Assembly: GCF_016908495.1 (NCBI RefSeq) | Contig: NZ_JAFBDZ010000001.1 | Location: 1,116,001-1,180,000 of the forward strand | Reading direction: 5' to 3' | Source: Rossellomorea pakistanensis | Lineage (GTDB): Bacteria > Bacillota > Bacilli > Bacillales > Bacillaceae_B | DNA length: 64,000 nt | Part shown: in pieces, positions 37,161 through 44,172 of the stretch | Layout: each line of letters opens with the position of its first letter | How positions within the stretch are numbered: position 1 is the stretch's first letter | Notes under the pieces: generated by a model | The model's database searches: none | What the model saw: the letters and a program-made list of their open reading frames with translations, nothing else | Told to the model about the DNA's origin: nothing | Program-made: the position numbers and the translations under genes

Positions 37161-37334
37161 ATGAAAGATAGGTTGTTGACTCATATTGTTCAGAAATACA
37201 TTCTAATAGGCATCTGCCTAAGCTGGTTAAATAAAATATTTATATCTCTTAATAATCCCCGTTGTTTATTGGGGTACCTCCAACTTTTATCACTTTCCCA
37301 CGCTAAGAGATTCCTTTTAACGTATATTGGATGA
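37161..37334 (+). CDS. Short hypothetical ORF after lgt, 57 residues
   Basis: ATG at 37161, two bases after the lgt stop, with AGGGATTG as possible site. Product MKDRLLTHIVQKYILIGICL then SWLNKIFISLNNPRC, moderately hydrophobic. Possibly the beginning of a gene truncated by the rearrangements here. Confidence 0.35.
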   Translation: MKDRLLTHIVQKYILIGICLSWLNKIFISLNNPRCLLGYLQLLSLSHAKRFLLTYIG

Positions 37335-37436
37335 ATTATAGGGATTTTGATTTAGGGAAAGGTTTTAGGATAGAAAAATAGTCATTCCAGTACCTCATTA
37401 CCTCTTTTTAATCCCTACTGGCCACAATCAACAATC

Positions 37437-37514
37437 CCAGGAAGAATAAAACCCCATCAATTTACGATGGGGTTTTATTCTTATTCCATTAAAGCGCCAG
37501 TTTGTTGAAGATCG
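37437..37514. repeat. GCGCCC hairpin repeat, copy 5
   Basis: Truncated on the left. Terminator stem AAAACCCCATC/GATGGGGTTTT (37448-37476), right hairpin CTTATTCCATTAAAGCGCCA then GTTTGTTGAAGATCG. Confidence 0.85.
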
Positions 37515-37680
37515 TTTTTTAACTGACCTACAATGGTTTTTTTGCAGAAAAGCCGCCCGCAAATACAATAAGAGTCCATCCTATTTACTTTAAGAAAACC
37601 CGCTCATATACTTAGGAAATAACTTTGTACTTTTTTGTAAATAATAAGATTGTTAACAACAAATTTAGGAGGATTTACAT

Positions 37681-37839
37681 GCAACAGGATAAAAAGGCTA
37701 AAAAGGGTATGGGTTCTATGATGAAACCTGAAAGTGCCGGAACTAATGCACAAAAAGTAAAACAAGACATTCAAAAAGATGTAAGCCGAGGGCAAGGTGC
37801 AATGACTTCCCGAGAGGCAGGAGCAATGCGAGACTAAAA
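37681..37839 (+). CDS. Small charged protein, 52 residues
   Basis: ATG at 37681 after TTAGGAGGATTTAC, a strong site. Product MQQDKKAKKGMGSMMKPESA, then GTNAQKVKQDIQKDVSRGQG; glutamine-, lysine- and glycine-rich with no hydrophobic segment. It faintly recalls small acid-soluble spore proteins (AQKVKQ), but the match is weak and I do not assign it. Confidence 0.6.
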
Positions 37840-37953
37840 AAACACTTTGAGTGGTTTTTATTTTTCAACTATAAAAGTTCTTAAGTTAAGACAACAAAGT
37901 ACCACCGTTGAAGGATAGTCCTATTTCTTAAATATAAAATATCATTCAATTGT

Positions 37954-38334
37954 TCATTTCGTTTTTACTGAGAGAGCTGGAGAAATATTGATAACCCGAC
38001 AGTCTTCTAGATCATTTTCCTTTAAAATACCAAGGTTAATCGCTGCTTTCATTTTGTCTATATCCGGTTTTTTCACCACTAAATCTTCTAATTTTAGTTC
38101 CTCTAATTTCTCTACCGTCTTCGCTTCATTAAATTTCTCAATTGTTCTAACTTGCCTTTGTAATATATAATCCCCAACTGTTACTTGCCCTTTAACATTT
38201 TCGCCCACCGTCTCATCAAAATAATTATGGAATTGCTTTTTCATCTCCTTCATGGCAGATTCAATTTCCTTCTTCTTTTGATTAAGCCTATAAAACTTTT
38301 CAAGCATTCCTTCTGTTACTTGAGATTCACCCAT
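37954..38334 (-). CDS. Hypothetical helical protein, 126 residues
   Basis: Not recognised. ATG at 38334 (MGESQVTEGMLEKFYRLNQK) behind GGGGTGTGTAAGG; the frame is open to 38367. The N-terminal half is a probable coiled coil (KKKEIESAMKEMKKQFHNYF), the middle has VKGQVTVGDYILQRQVRTIE, and the end is KENDLEDCRVINISPALSV. The layout resembles small phage-type nuclease-inhibitor or DUF2481-like proteins, but without a firm motif. Single-gene unit. Confidence 0.65.
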   Translation of the reverse strand: MGESQVTEGMLEKFYRLNQKKKEIESAMKEMKKQFHNYFDETVGENVKGQVTVGDYILQRQVRTIEKFNEAKTVEKLEELKLEDLVVKKPDIDKMKAAINLGILKENDLEDCRVINISPALSVKTK

Positions 38335-38535
38335 CCTTACACACCCCATATAAACTTGATATATCATTTTATGGGGTTAATAAATTATCTATGACTAATA
38401 TAAATGGGCGTACATTATACTGAATTTATGAAGACTTATTTCTTTCATAAAACCCATCCCTAAAACGAGTCATATACATTCATGAAAGCAAAGTCCATAT
38501 ATTCATCAGCAATAATCAATTCTTTGAGCGACAGT

Positions 38536-38697
38536 TCACAAAAATCTAGAGTATGAAGAGTACATACTTCCAATGTCCCATTCTATTGGCATCTGTTTAC
38601 CATATTTTATATCTTCACTAATATTTTCATCTTTAGATTGAGGAGTTTGTTCTTCAATTAGTTCATTGTTACATCCTACAAATTGAATAAAAAGTTT
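38536..38697 (-). pseudogene. Lipoprotein remnant cut inside its signal peptide
   Basis: Reads FIQFVGCNNELIEEQTPQSK, then KDENISEDIKYGKQMPIEWD up to a TGA at 38536. FVGC looks like a lipobox. Upstream of it the coding sequence runs straight into the left arm of hairpin repeat copy 6, so the start and most of the signal peptide are gone. Confidence 0.6.
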
Positions 38698-38817
38698 AAA
38701 AGTATTTTGAGTATGTAGTGTTTCAAGAAAAGAAATAAGGAAGAATTAAACAGTCCATCAAATTAATGATGGACTGTTTTTCTTATTTTGTTGAGATCCT
38801 AATACTGGAAGATCGAA
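38670..38817. repeat. GCGCCC hairpin repeat, copy 6 (composite)
   Basis: Left arm AAATTGAATAAAAAGTTTAA, body AGTATTTTGAGTATGTAGTG then TTTCAAGAAAAGAAATAAGG; terminator stem AAACAGTCCATCA/TGATGGACTGTTT (38748-38779), perfect over 13 bp with a sequence unlike the other copies; degenerate right hairpin TACTGGAAGATCG. It ends 21 bp from the stop of the gene at 38839. Confidence 0.88.
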
Positions 38818-38838
38818 ATAAAACTATTTAATTGTGTT

Positions 38839-39252
38839 TTACCGATACCGACGTTCAGACTCTTGAATTGGATAGTCATTTGCACTCATATCACGACGTT
38901 TCATTAGGCCATTGTCGTCGAATTCCCAATGTTCATTTCCGTGTGTTCTCATCCATTGATCAGTTTCAGCATCACGCCATTCGTATTCGAAACGAACAGA
39001 TATACGATTTTCTGTGTGACACCAAAGCTCCTTCATCAAGTAATAATCAAGTTCCTTCGCCCATTTTCTCCTAAGAAATTCCTTGATGGCTTCTCTACCA
39101 TAAAAAAACTCTGTTCGATTTCTCCATTGTGAATCAAGGGTATAAGCTTGAGCTACAATTTCGGGATCTTTAGTGTTCCATGCATCTTCTGCTGCTTTCA
39201 CCTTTGCAAGAGCTGTCTCATGATTGAAAGGTGGTTTGATGGATTTTGACAT
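38839..39252 (-). CDS. NTF2-like protein (DUF1348/SnoaL type)
   Basis: 137 residues. Cone-shaped NTF2-like fold signature: [60 protein letters not shown] and the end [15 protein letters not shown]. Matches the family of small proteins often annotated nuclear transport factor 2 family. Enzymatic role unknown. ATG at 39252 with AAGGGGGAG. Divergent from the CGNR regulator at 39388, which probably controls it. Confidence 0.88.
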   Translation of the reverse strand: MSKSIKPPFNHETALAKVKAAEDAWNTKDPEIVAQAYTLDSQWRNRTEFFYGREAIKEFLRRKWAKELDYYLMKELWCHTENRISVRFEYEWRDAETDQWMRTHGNEHWEFDDNGLMKRRDMSANDYPIQESERRYR

Positions 39253-39387
39253 TTACATCTCCCCCTTTTAATTAACCACTTATTTTAGATTTCAATGGTT
39301 AGTATAGAGACTTTTAATTAACCTGTCAATAGGTTATAATATGGTTAGTTAAATTATTATCGAAACAGAGACCAGGAGGAAAAATAG

Positions 39388-39957
39388 ATGTCAGCAAATC
39401 AAATTTTCCCACTTATCTCAAACCATTTATCATTGGATCTTGTAAATACGGAAATTGTAAGAAGAGGGATTCGACATGATTTGCTTAAAGAGAACTTCGT
39501 GGATTGGATTCAAACTATGCAAAAGTCAGGAAACTTAGTGGATGAGCAGTTTAATAAAGAATGTGTACTTTCTGATGGACTTGATGTTTTTTTAGATCTA
39601 AGAAAGTTATTACGAGGTGGGTTTGAGAAAATTGTAAACGGGAAACATCTTGACGATCAATGGGTATCGCATCTGGAATACCTAAACGAAAAAGCTCCTT
39701 TATCATTTAAACTGATATCAGGAAATCTTGTACCGATTCCTGTCGGGACTTCGTTGGATGCAATTGTTTCCTTAGTAGCATTTGATGCATTACGATTATA
39801 TAACACTGGAGATTTAGAAGTACTACGCCGTTGCGCTAACCCAGACTGTGTTTTACTGTTTATAGATACAAGTGGTAGGCGTAAATGGTGCTCGATGAAA
39901 ATATGCGGAAATCGTATGAAGGTCTCACGTCACAATCGACGAAATGTTGATGCATAA
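39388..39957 (+). CDS. CGNR zinc-finger transcription regulator (second)
   Basis: 189 residues; ATG at 39388 behind AGGAGGAAAAATAG. ABATE-like N-terminus SNHLSLDLVNTEIVRRGIRH and C-terminal CGNR domain with LRRCANPDCVLLFIDTSGRR and KWCSMKICGNRMKVSRHNRR (Cys4 plus the CGNR motif). Divergent from the NTF2-like gene across 135 bp that contains several GGTTA/TAACC repeats, candidate operator half-sites (TTAACC at 39273 and 39318; GGTTAG at 39297 and 39347). Confidence 0.88.
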   Translation: MSANQIFPLISNHLSLDLVNTEIVRRGIRHDLLKENFVDWIQTMQKSGNLVDEQFNKECVLSDGLDVFLDLRKLLRGGFEKIVNGKHLDDQWVSHLEYLNEKAPLSFKLISGNLVPIPVGTSLDAIVSLVAFDALRLYNTGDLEVLRRCANPDCVLLFIDTSGRRKWCSMKICGNRMKVSRHNRRNVDA

Positions 39958-40040
39958 GCGATGTTCAACTGACCGACCATTTGATCTCTAATGAAGCAAA
40001 CTCACAAGTATCTAATAATAGCCTGTGAGATCTGAATAAT

Positions 40041-40189
40041 CTTATTCGATAAAATGGTACGTTTGTTGAATAATAGGTTTAAAATATTTTGGTATGTAGT
40101 GTTTCAAGAAAAGAATAAGAAAGGTTAAACACCCCATCATTTTAAGATGGAGTGTTGTTCTTTTACATTAAAGCCCCTGATTGTAGAGT
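40041..40189. repeat. GCGCCC hairpin repeat, copy 7 (composite)
   Basis: Complete left hairpin CTTATTCGATAAAATGGTAC then GTTTGTTGAATAATAG, body GGTATGTAGTGTTTCAAGAA, terminator stem AACACCCCATC/GATGGAGTGTT (40128-40156) and a weak right hairpin ACATTAAAGCCCCTGATTGT. Followed 91 bp later by copy 8 with no gene between. Confidence 0.88.
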
Positions 40190-40280
40190 AAATGATGAAA
40201 AGTACACTATTTATTTTTTCCAATAAGTTTCTCTTTTTATAACATAACTTTTACATTTCAAGGTGAATTATTTTTTCTTC

Positions 40281-40432
40281 CTTATTCAAGATATGACCTG
40301 TTTGTTGAATATTAAGTTTAAAAGTATTTTGAGTATGTAGTGTTTAAGTAAAAAAGCATTAAGGAAGATAAAACCCCATCAATTAATAATGAGTTGTTCT
40401 TATTACATTTAAGCGCCCTATAACGGAAGATC
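40281..40432. repeat. GCGCCC hairpin repeat, copy 8 (composite)
   Basis: Left hairpin CTTATTCAAGATATGACCTG then TTTGTTGAATATTAAG, body with GTATTTTGAGTATGTAGTGT, degraded terminator stem, right hairpin TTAAGCGCCCTATAACGGAA. The best-preserved left hairpin of the set. Confidence 0.88.
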
Positions 40433-40488
40433 TGTTCTTGAACATCCGTGAAGCACAGATATACAATAATTGTCCCGATAATTGTAAA

Positions 40489-40791
40489 TTATTTTTTCAA
40501 TTTAAGGAATTTAAGTATTAAACGAATTCCTACAAACAAAAGAAATCCAACTAAATAAAGTCCAGATGCAATACAAAGATAGGAAGTTGGATTAGTTTTA
40601 AGAGCAATTAATATCAAGTCTATCGGATAAATATCACTACAATATTGAACATTTTGAGGAGTGAATATAAACAGTGGCTTACATTCTGATTGTGGTGCAT
40701 AAGCTATTTTACTTGTTATAAAAAACGAGTAAATATAGGTAATTAGAAAAATCGGCAAACTAATAAACCAAATTATCCACCATTTCAACAT
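40489..40791 (-). CDS. Small membrane protein, about 100 residues
   Basis: The frame is open to 40968, but its first 59 residues are translated from repeat copy 9. The ATG at 40791 follows GGAAGGGGTTCAGT and begins MLKWWIIWFISLPIFLITYI, one membrane helix. A loop with two cysteines (SECKPLFIF, VQYCSDIYP) and a second helix (IASGLYLVGFLLFVGIRLIL) follow. Unknown family; single-gene unit between copies 8 and 9. Confidence 0.65.
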   Translation of the reverse strand: MLKWWIIWFISLPIFLITYIYSFFITSKIAYAPQSECKPLFIFTPQNVQYCSDIYPIDLILIALKTNPTSYLCIASGLYLVGFLLFVGIRLILKFLKLKK

Positions 40792-40880
40792 ACTGAACCC
40801 CTTCCATTTTTTCATATTCTGCGCTTTTAGTGTAATTTTACACTTTACGTTATAAATATGGAAGGATTTCTTAATGACTC

Positions 40881-40960
40881 TTCTTATTAAACAATCTGGT
40901 CCTAAAACGAAATATGAGCGCCAATTCTTGTTCAAGAATAGCGCCCGATTGCGGAATAAG
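40881..40960. repeat. GCGCCC hairpin repeat, copy 9 (two-hairpin subtype)
   Basis: ACAATCTGGTCCTAAAACGA, then AATATGAGCGCC and the right hairpin CTTGTTCAAGAATAGCGCCC GATTGCGGAATAAG with CTTGTTC/GAATAAG arms. No terminator stem in between. Ends 9 bp before the acetyltransferase stop. Confidence 0.82.
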
Positions 40961-40968
40961 CCTGTCAA

Positions 40969-41385
40969 TTATAATGACTTGTTCATGACAACTCTGTTCT
41001 TATTTATAGAATAATTTTTCTTTAAGTAAAAGCTTTCTGCCAGACCACCATTAGATGTTAAAAGATGTATACTTGTAACATCATTATTTTTTAGTTCTTT
41101 CTCTAATGATTCAAGTAATAATGAACCATATCCCTGCCCTTGTACCTGACTATTAATACATAGTTCAGCAATATAAAACACAATTCCTTGTGGAGTTCTT
41201 TTCTGATTTCCAGCTATAAAACCAACTAATTTGTCATTATTGTATAAGGTATATCCAACAAATTTTGGTGTATGATACAAGTCATCTAGCCTTTCCTTAG
41301 CGACTTCATAAGACCAATTCTCTCCCCAAGGTGCACTGTTAAAAACTTTTATGTAAAGATCTATACACTCTTCAAAGCTGTCCAA
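40969..41385 (-). CDS. GNAT-family N-acetyltransferase
   Basis: 138 residues from the TTG at 41385. Acetyl-CoA motif A: IAELCINSQVQGQGYGSLLL, with QGQGYG as the Q/RxxGxG/A loop; motif B near FYLKKNYSINKNRVVM. The family N-terminus would begin about 10 codons earlier; in-frame codons from an ATT at 41415 give ISVKSIKPFTLDSFEE directly behind a strong GGGAGGGG site, so non-AUG initiation or a mutated start codon is suspected. Substrate unknown. Confidence 0.85.
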   Translation of the reverse strand: MDSFEECIDLYIKVFNSAPWGENWSYEVAKERLDDLYHTPKFVGYTLYNNDKLVGFIAGNQKRTPQGIVFYIAELCINSQVQGQGYGSLLLESLEKELKNNDVTSIHLLTSNGGLAESFYLKKNYSINKNRVVMNKSL

Positions 41386-41430
41386 AGTAAATGGTTTAAT
41401 TGATTTTACTGAAATAAAGATCCCCTCCCT

Positions 41431-41466
41431 ATTATTAGATAAAAGCTCCCTTTTCTGGCAATAACA
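41431..41466. repeat. GCGCCC hairpin repeat, copy 10 (right hairpin, degenerate)
   Basis: ATTATTAGATAAAAGCTCCC then TTTTCTGGCAATAA: right hairpin with GCTCCC centre, 18 bp before the kinase stop codon. Confidence 0.6.
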
Positions 41467-41484
41467 ATTTTAGAAGTTTGTCCT

Positions 41485-42039
41485 TTACTCATGTGATTGT
41501 AATTTTGAAGTACTTGAACTTTCTATATCCTTCAAAAATGAGTGTAGTTCTTTTTTGCCTTTCAGAACATAAATGTTTTTTCTGGAGCCCAGTGTTTGAA
41601 AATATCGAAAACGATCCATCATTTTCTTTTTTCGTGGATAATATGTTGAGCAGATAAACCAAATGAAATCCCAGTCTAATTTGTCTGGGCAACCCTCTCC
41701 AAGATCGGGACGGGTTTTTCCTCTATGTTTCAACCATCGCTTTAAAACTCGATAAAGACATAAATACAGTGGAAGTTCTAAATAAACAATCGTATCTGCA
41801 TATTCAGCCCTAATTTCATAAGTATTACTGTAATTCCCTTCAATAATCCATTGATCGTTATAATGAATAATTTTCCTTTGAGCTTCTGCAAATTCGTCAA
41901 TCGTCGCTTCTATCCATCCAGGTTTCCAGAACAGAGTATCCAGATGATACACTTCGATATTCAAAGCTTCTCCCAATTCTTTTGCAAACGTAGATTTTCC
42001 TGCACCAGCTGAAGCTCCCGTTACCATAATTTTTTTCAT
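41485..42039 (-). CDS. P-loop kinase related to adenylate kinase/topology-modulation FlaR proteins
   Basis: 184 residues from the ATG at 42039 (an upstream ATG at 42051 is in frame). Walker A VTGASAGAGKSTFAKELG; WKPGWIEATIDEFAEAQRKI and WIIEGNYSNTYEIRAEYAD are typical of the FlaR-like AAA/ATPase group; LPLYLCLYRVLKRWLKHRGK follows. Binds a nucleotide; the acceptor is unknown. Intact, single-gene unit between copies 10 and 11. Confidence 0.88.
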   Translation of the reverse strand: MKKIMVTGASAGAGKSTFAKELGEALNIEVYHLDTLFWKPGWIEATIDEFAEAQRKIIHYNDQWIIEGNYSNTYEIRAEYADTIVYLELPLYLCLYRVLKRWLKHRGKTRPDLGEGCPDKLDWDFIWFICSTYYPRKKKMMDRFRYFQTLGSRKNIYVLKGKKELHSFLKDIESSSTSKLQSHE

Positions 42040-42120
42040 TTTCACCTGCACCTCGTTTTCAAGTCAGGTTGAGTAATACATTCCTGAGACTTATTTCTTC
42101 GATTTAGTGACGAAAAATTC

Positions 42121-42283
42121 CTTTTTTATTCTACAATCTGGCCCGTTTATTGAATAAAAAGTTTAAAAGCATTTTGAATATATTGTTTTTCAGGCCAAGC
42201 AAAGGAATAAAGAAGATTTACCCTCATCAAAATTATGATGGGGGTTTTTTTATTCCTTTAAATAACCTTTAACTGAACAAGAG
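42121..42283. repeat. GCGCCC hairpin repeat, copy 11 (composite)
   Basis: Left hairpin CTTTTTTATTCTACAATCTG then GCCCGTTTATTGAATAAAAA, body AAAAGCATTTTGAATATATT, terminator stem CCCTCATCA/TGATGGGGG (42221-42244), degraded right hairpin. Ends 8 bp before the VOC gene stop. Confidence 0.85.
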
Positions 42284-42290
42284 AAAAATA

Positions 42291-42749
42291 TTATTTCTTT
42301 TTATTAATCCATTCTTCTAATGTCATCATTTCAAACTCTTCTTCGAAATCTAACCGTAAAGGTGTTATAAACTCTATTGAGTTTCCATCAGGATCATCAA
42401 AATAAATAGCCGCATGTGCTTGTGGATTGTTAGGTAATACAAGTGGTTGCCTTTCAGACGGAAAGCCAAAAGATGTTCGCACTAGAATTCCTTTTTGTTC
42501 TAGCCACTCTTTCACTTGTATTATATTTTCCAAATCTACTTTGAACGCAATATGCCTTAACGAGGGATGATATGGTGTTTTAACTTTGTCTGTTTCCCAA
42601 ATTCCTAACCAACTGTTTCCTTTTTCAATCCAAAAAAAAGCTAGTTTTTCATTTTGGTAGGCAATCTCTAATCCTAATTTCTTGTAGAAATCTATCGAAT
42701 TTGAAAGATTACTTACTGGCAAGTGTGCTTCATATAACCCTTTAATCAT
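42291..42749 (-). CDS. VOC-superfamily (glyoxalase/bleomycin-resistance type) protein
   Basis: 152 residues. Two beta-alpha-beta3 modules: LYEAHLPVSNLSNSIDFYKK with GLEIAYQNEKLAFFWI, then LRHIAFKVDLENIIQVKEWL and HAAIYFDDPDGNSIEFITPL. Metal ligands H9, H67 and E near 130 are in the expected positions. Close in style to fosfomycin-resistance-like and lactoylglutathione-lyase-like proteins; exact activity unknown. Confidence 0.9.
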   Translation of the reverse strand: MIKGLYEAHLPVSNLSNSIDFYKKLGLEIAYQNEKLAFFWIEKGNSWLGIWETDKVKTPYHPSLRHIAFKVDLENIIQVKEWLEQKGILVRTSFGFPSERQPLVLPNNPQAHAAIYFDDPDGNSIEFITPLRLDFEEEFEMMTLEEWINKKK

Positions 42750-42855
42750 CTAAATCTTCCCCCTTACTTTCTGTTCTTGAATATTAATATATCAATTAAA
42801 AATAATAATGAATCCTATAAAAGCATTAAAAATCCATACATCTTTAGTAGTAGTG

Positions 42856-42896
42856 ATCCATCATTTTAGTAGGAGAATCCTACTAAAATGATGGAT
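42856..42896. repeat. 19-bp perfect inverted repeat
   Basis: Arms ATCCATCATTTTAGTAGGA and its complement around GAA, followed by AAAAA. It lies upstream of the VOC gene and directly before repeat copy 12. The ATCCATCATTTTA portion resembles the terminator stem of copies 6 and 13. Confidence 0.8.
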
Positions 42897-43035
42897 AAAA
42901 AGTATAAAAATATTTTGAGTATGTGGTTTTCCAGGCTAAACAGAGGAATAAAGAGAACTAATATATTAGCACAAAAAAGCTCAGAGAATTTTCTCCGAGC
43001 TTTTTTGAATTCCAATAACGCCCTCTTTACTGGAA
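42897..43035. repeat. GCGCCC hairpin repeat, copy 12 (composite)
   Basis: Body AAAAATATTTTGAGTATGTG then GTTTTCCAGGCTAAACAGAG, an unrelated terminator stem AAAAAAGCTC/GAGCTTTTTT (42973-43006), right hairpin GAATTCCAATAACGCCCTCT then TTACTGGAATATG. Ends 13 bp before the gpsA-like remnant. Confidence 0.85.
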
Positions 43036-43047
43036 TATGAAAGATTA

Positions 43048-43244
43048 TTATTGTAATTCAAACTTCACTGGTATTTAAAATGATTTTTCTAGCGTAACTT
43101 TTGCATCTTGATTCATAAACAAAATATCATAAAGAGCTTATAAATTGGAAGTTCAACGGAAATTGTTCAGATAGCTCTTTTAATGCTTTGACTGTTGATA
43201 CTTTTTAAACTTTCACCTGAAACAAAAGCTTGTTCAAACTTCCG
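43048..43244 (-). pseudogene. C-terminal remnant of a glycerol-3-phosphate dehydrogenase-like gene
   Basis: In broken frames it reads RKFEQAFVSGESLK, VELPIYK and VKFELQ-stop, aligning with the last ~66 residues of the intact gene at 46103 (RKFGQALVQGERFE, VELPITN, VKFEFQ). At least three frameshifts, and everything N-terminal is absent. It sits behind hairpin copy 12 as the intact paralogue sits behind copy 14. Confidence 0.82.
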
Positions 43245-43585
43245 AATATGAATATGTAAAAAGAAAGAGTGAAAAAGGACCCGTTAGTTCCTATTCATCT
43301 ATCTCCTTCATTATCGATTACTTTAACAGTTGAATTTCACCACATAAAACCACTTCAAATTCATTTTCCAAACAATCCGTCATAATTTATCAAAAATGTA
43401 AATTTCCTTTGATGAGAATAATTCAGAAGCTATATAATGAAGTGAAGAAATTGATGGTTTACTAGCATTTTAACAAGACGTTTGCAATTAGAATGCTCTA
43501 TTTACCAGAAGATCCTTCCCGAATTGAAGAGTTTTACGGTTGTATAGGAAAATCACTCAGATATTAGATGTTGGAGGAGATTAGT

Positions 43586-43786
43586 ATGTTAAAATGTGCT
43601 TCGTGTGAAGGAACGGACTTTTTACACGATGAAGATGATACAGTTTATTGTTCTATTTGTGCAAGTAGAACATATAAAGCAACAGGAGAGCTATGCCTCG
43701 TTAAATGTCCTTATTGCAAAAAGAAAACAACAGAAAAGGCTGCCTATTGTAAAATGTGCGGTAATTGGATAGCAGATAGGATTTAA
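43586..43786 (+). CDS. Small double zinc-ribbon protein, 66 residues
   Basis: ATG at 43586 with site GGAGGAGATTAGT (another in-frame ATG at 43568). Four CxxC pairs: LKCASCEG, VYCSICAS, VKCPYCKK and AYCKMCGNW, sufficient for two zinc ribbons. No other domain. One of the few plus-strand genes in the array, with a terminator at 43946. Possibly a nucleic-acid or protein-binding adaptor; no closer assignment. Confidence 0.75.
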   Translation: MLKCASCEGTDFLHDEDDTVYCSICASRTYKATGELCLVKCPYCKKKTTEKAAYCKMCGNWIADRI

Positions 43787-43945
43787 TCAGAAAGCTTGGA
43801 CGTATTTCATATCTGTGAATACGGGTCATCATTGAGAAATATTGGAATCCCAATTACAGTTAATGGTTCCCTCTTTACTGCTGGGTAAATTCAAACAAGT
43901 AAAGAAGAAGTCTAGAGAGCAGTTTTTCAAGTACTGCAAACAAAG

Positions 43946-43965
43946 ACCCCCAAAGCAATGGGGGT
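43946..43965 (+). terminator. Terminator downstream of the zinc-ribbon gene
   Basis: Stem ACCCCC / GGGGGT with an 8-base loop and a short T run. Confidence 0.6.
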
Positions 43966-44137
43966 TTTCTAATTAGTGATAGTCAAAATTACATCCGTTT
44001 CTCCATTATTCAATATCCTTGCAGATAACTTAAGAGCAACCTTGTGACTGTTGGTGGGGTAATATTGTTGCCGGAGATCATATTTTCACGATTACCTTGG
44101 AAGGACGAGAGCATATCCCCCTTTACACTTACTCCAA

Positions 44138-44159
44138 CGAGGAAAATGTTTTTTCCTCG
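44138..44159 (-). terminator. Terminator of the nuclease pseudogene
   Basis: Stem CGAGGAAAA / TTTTCCTCG, 14 bp past the last recognisable codon of the pseudogene. Confidence 0.6.
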
Positions 44160-44172
44160 AAGTTCTAGGGAT

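Noticed and set aside
38700-38740. Outward promoter in the repeat body (TTGAAA, 16 bp, TACTTT on the minus strand)
   Set aside because: The -10 match is only three of six bases and the spacing is not kept in copy 15.
40792-40968. N-terminal 59 residues of the small membrane protein
   Set aside because: This stretch is a translation of repeat copy 9 and precedes a good ribosome-binding site and ATG at 40791.
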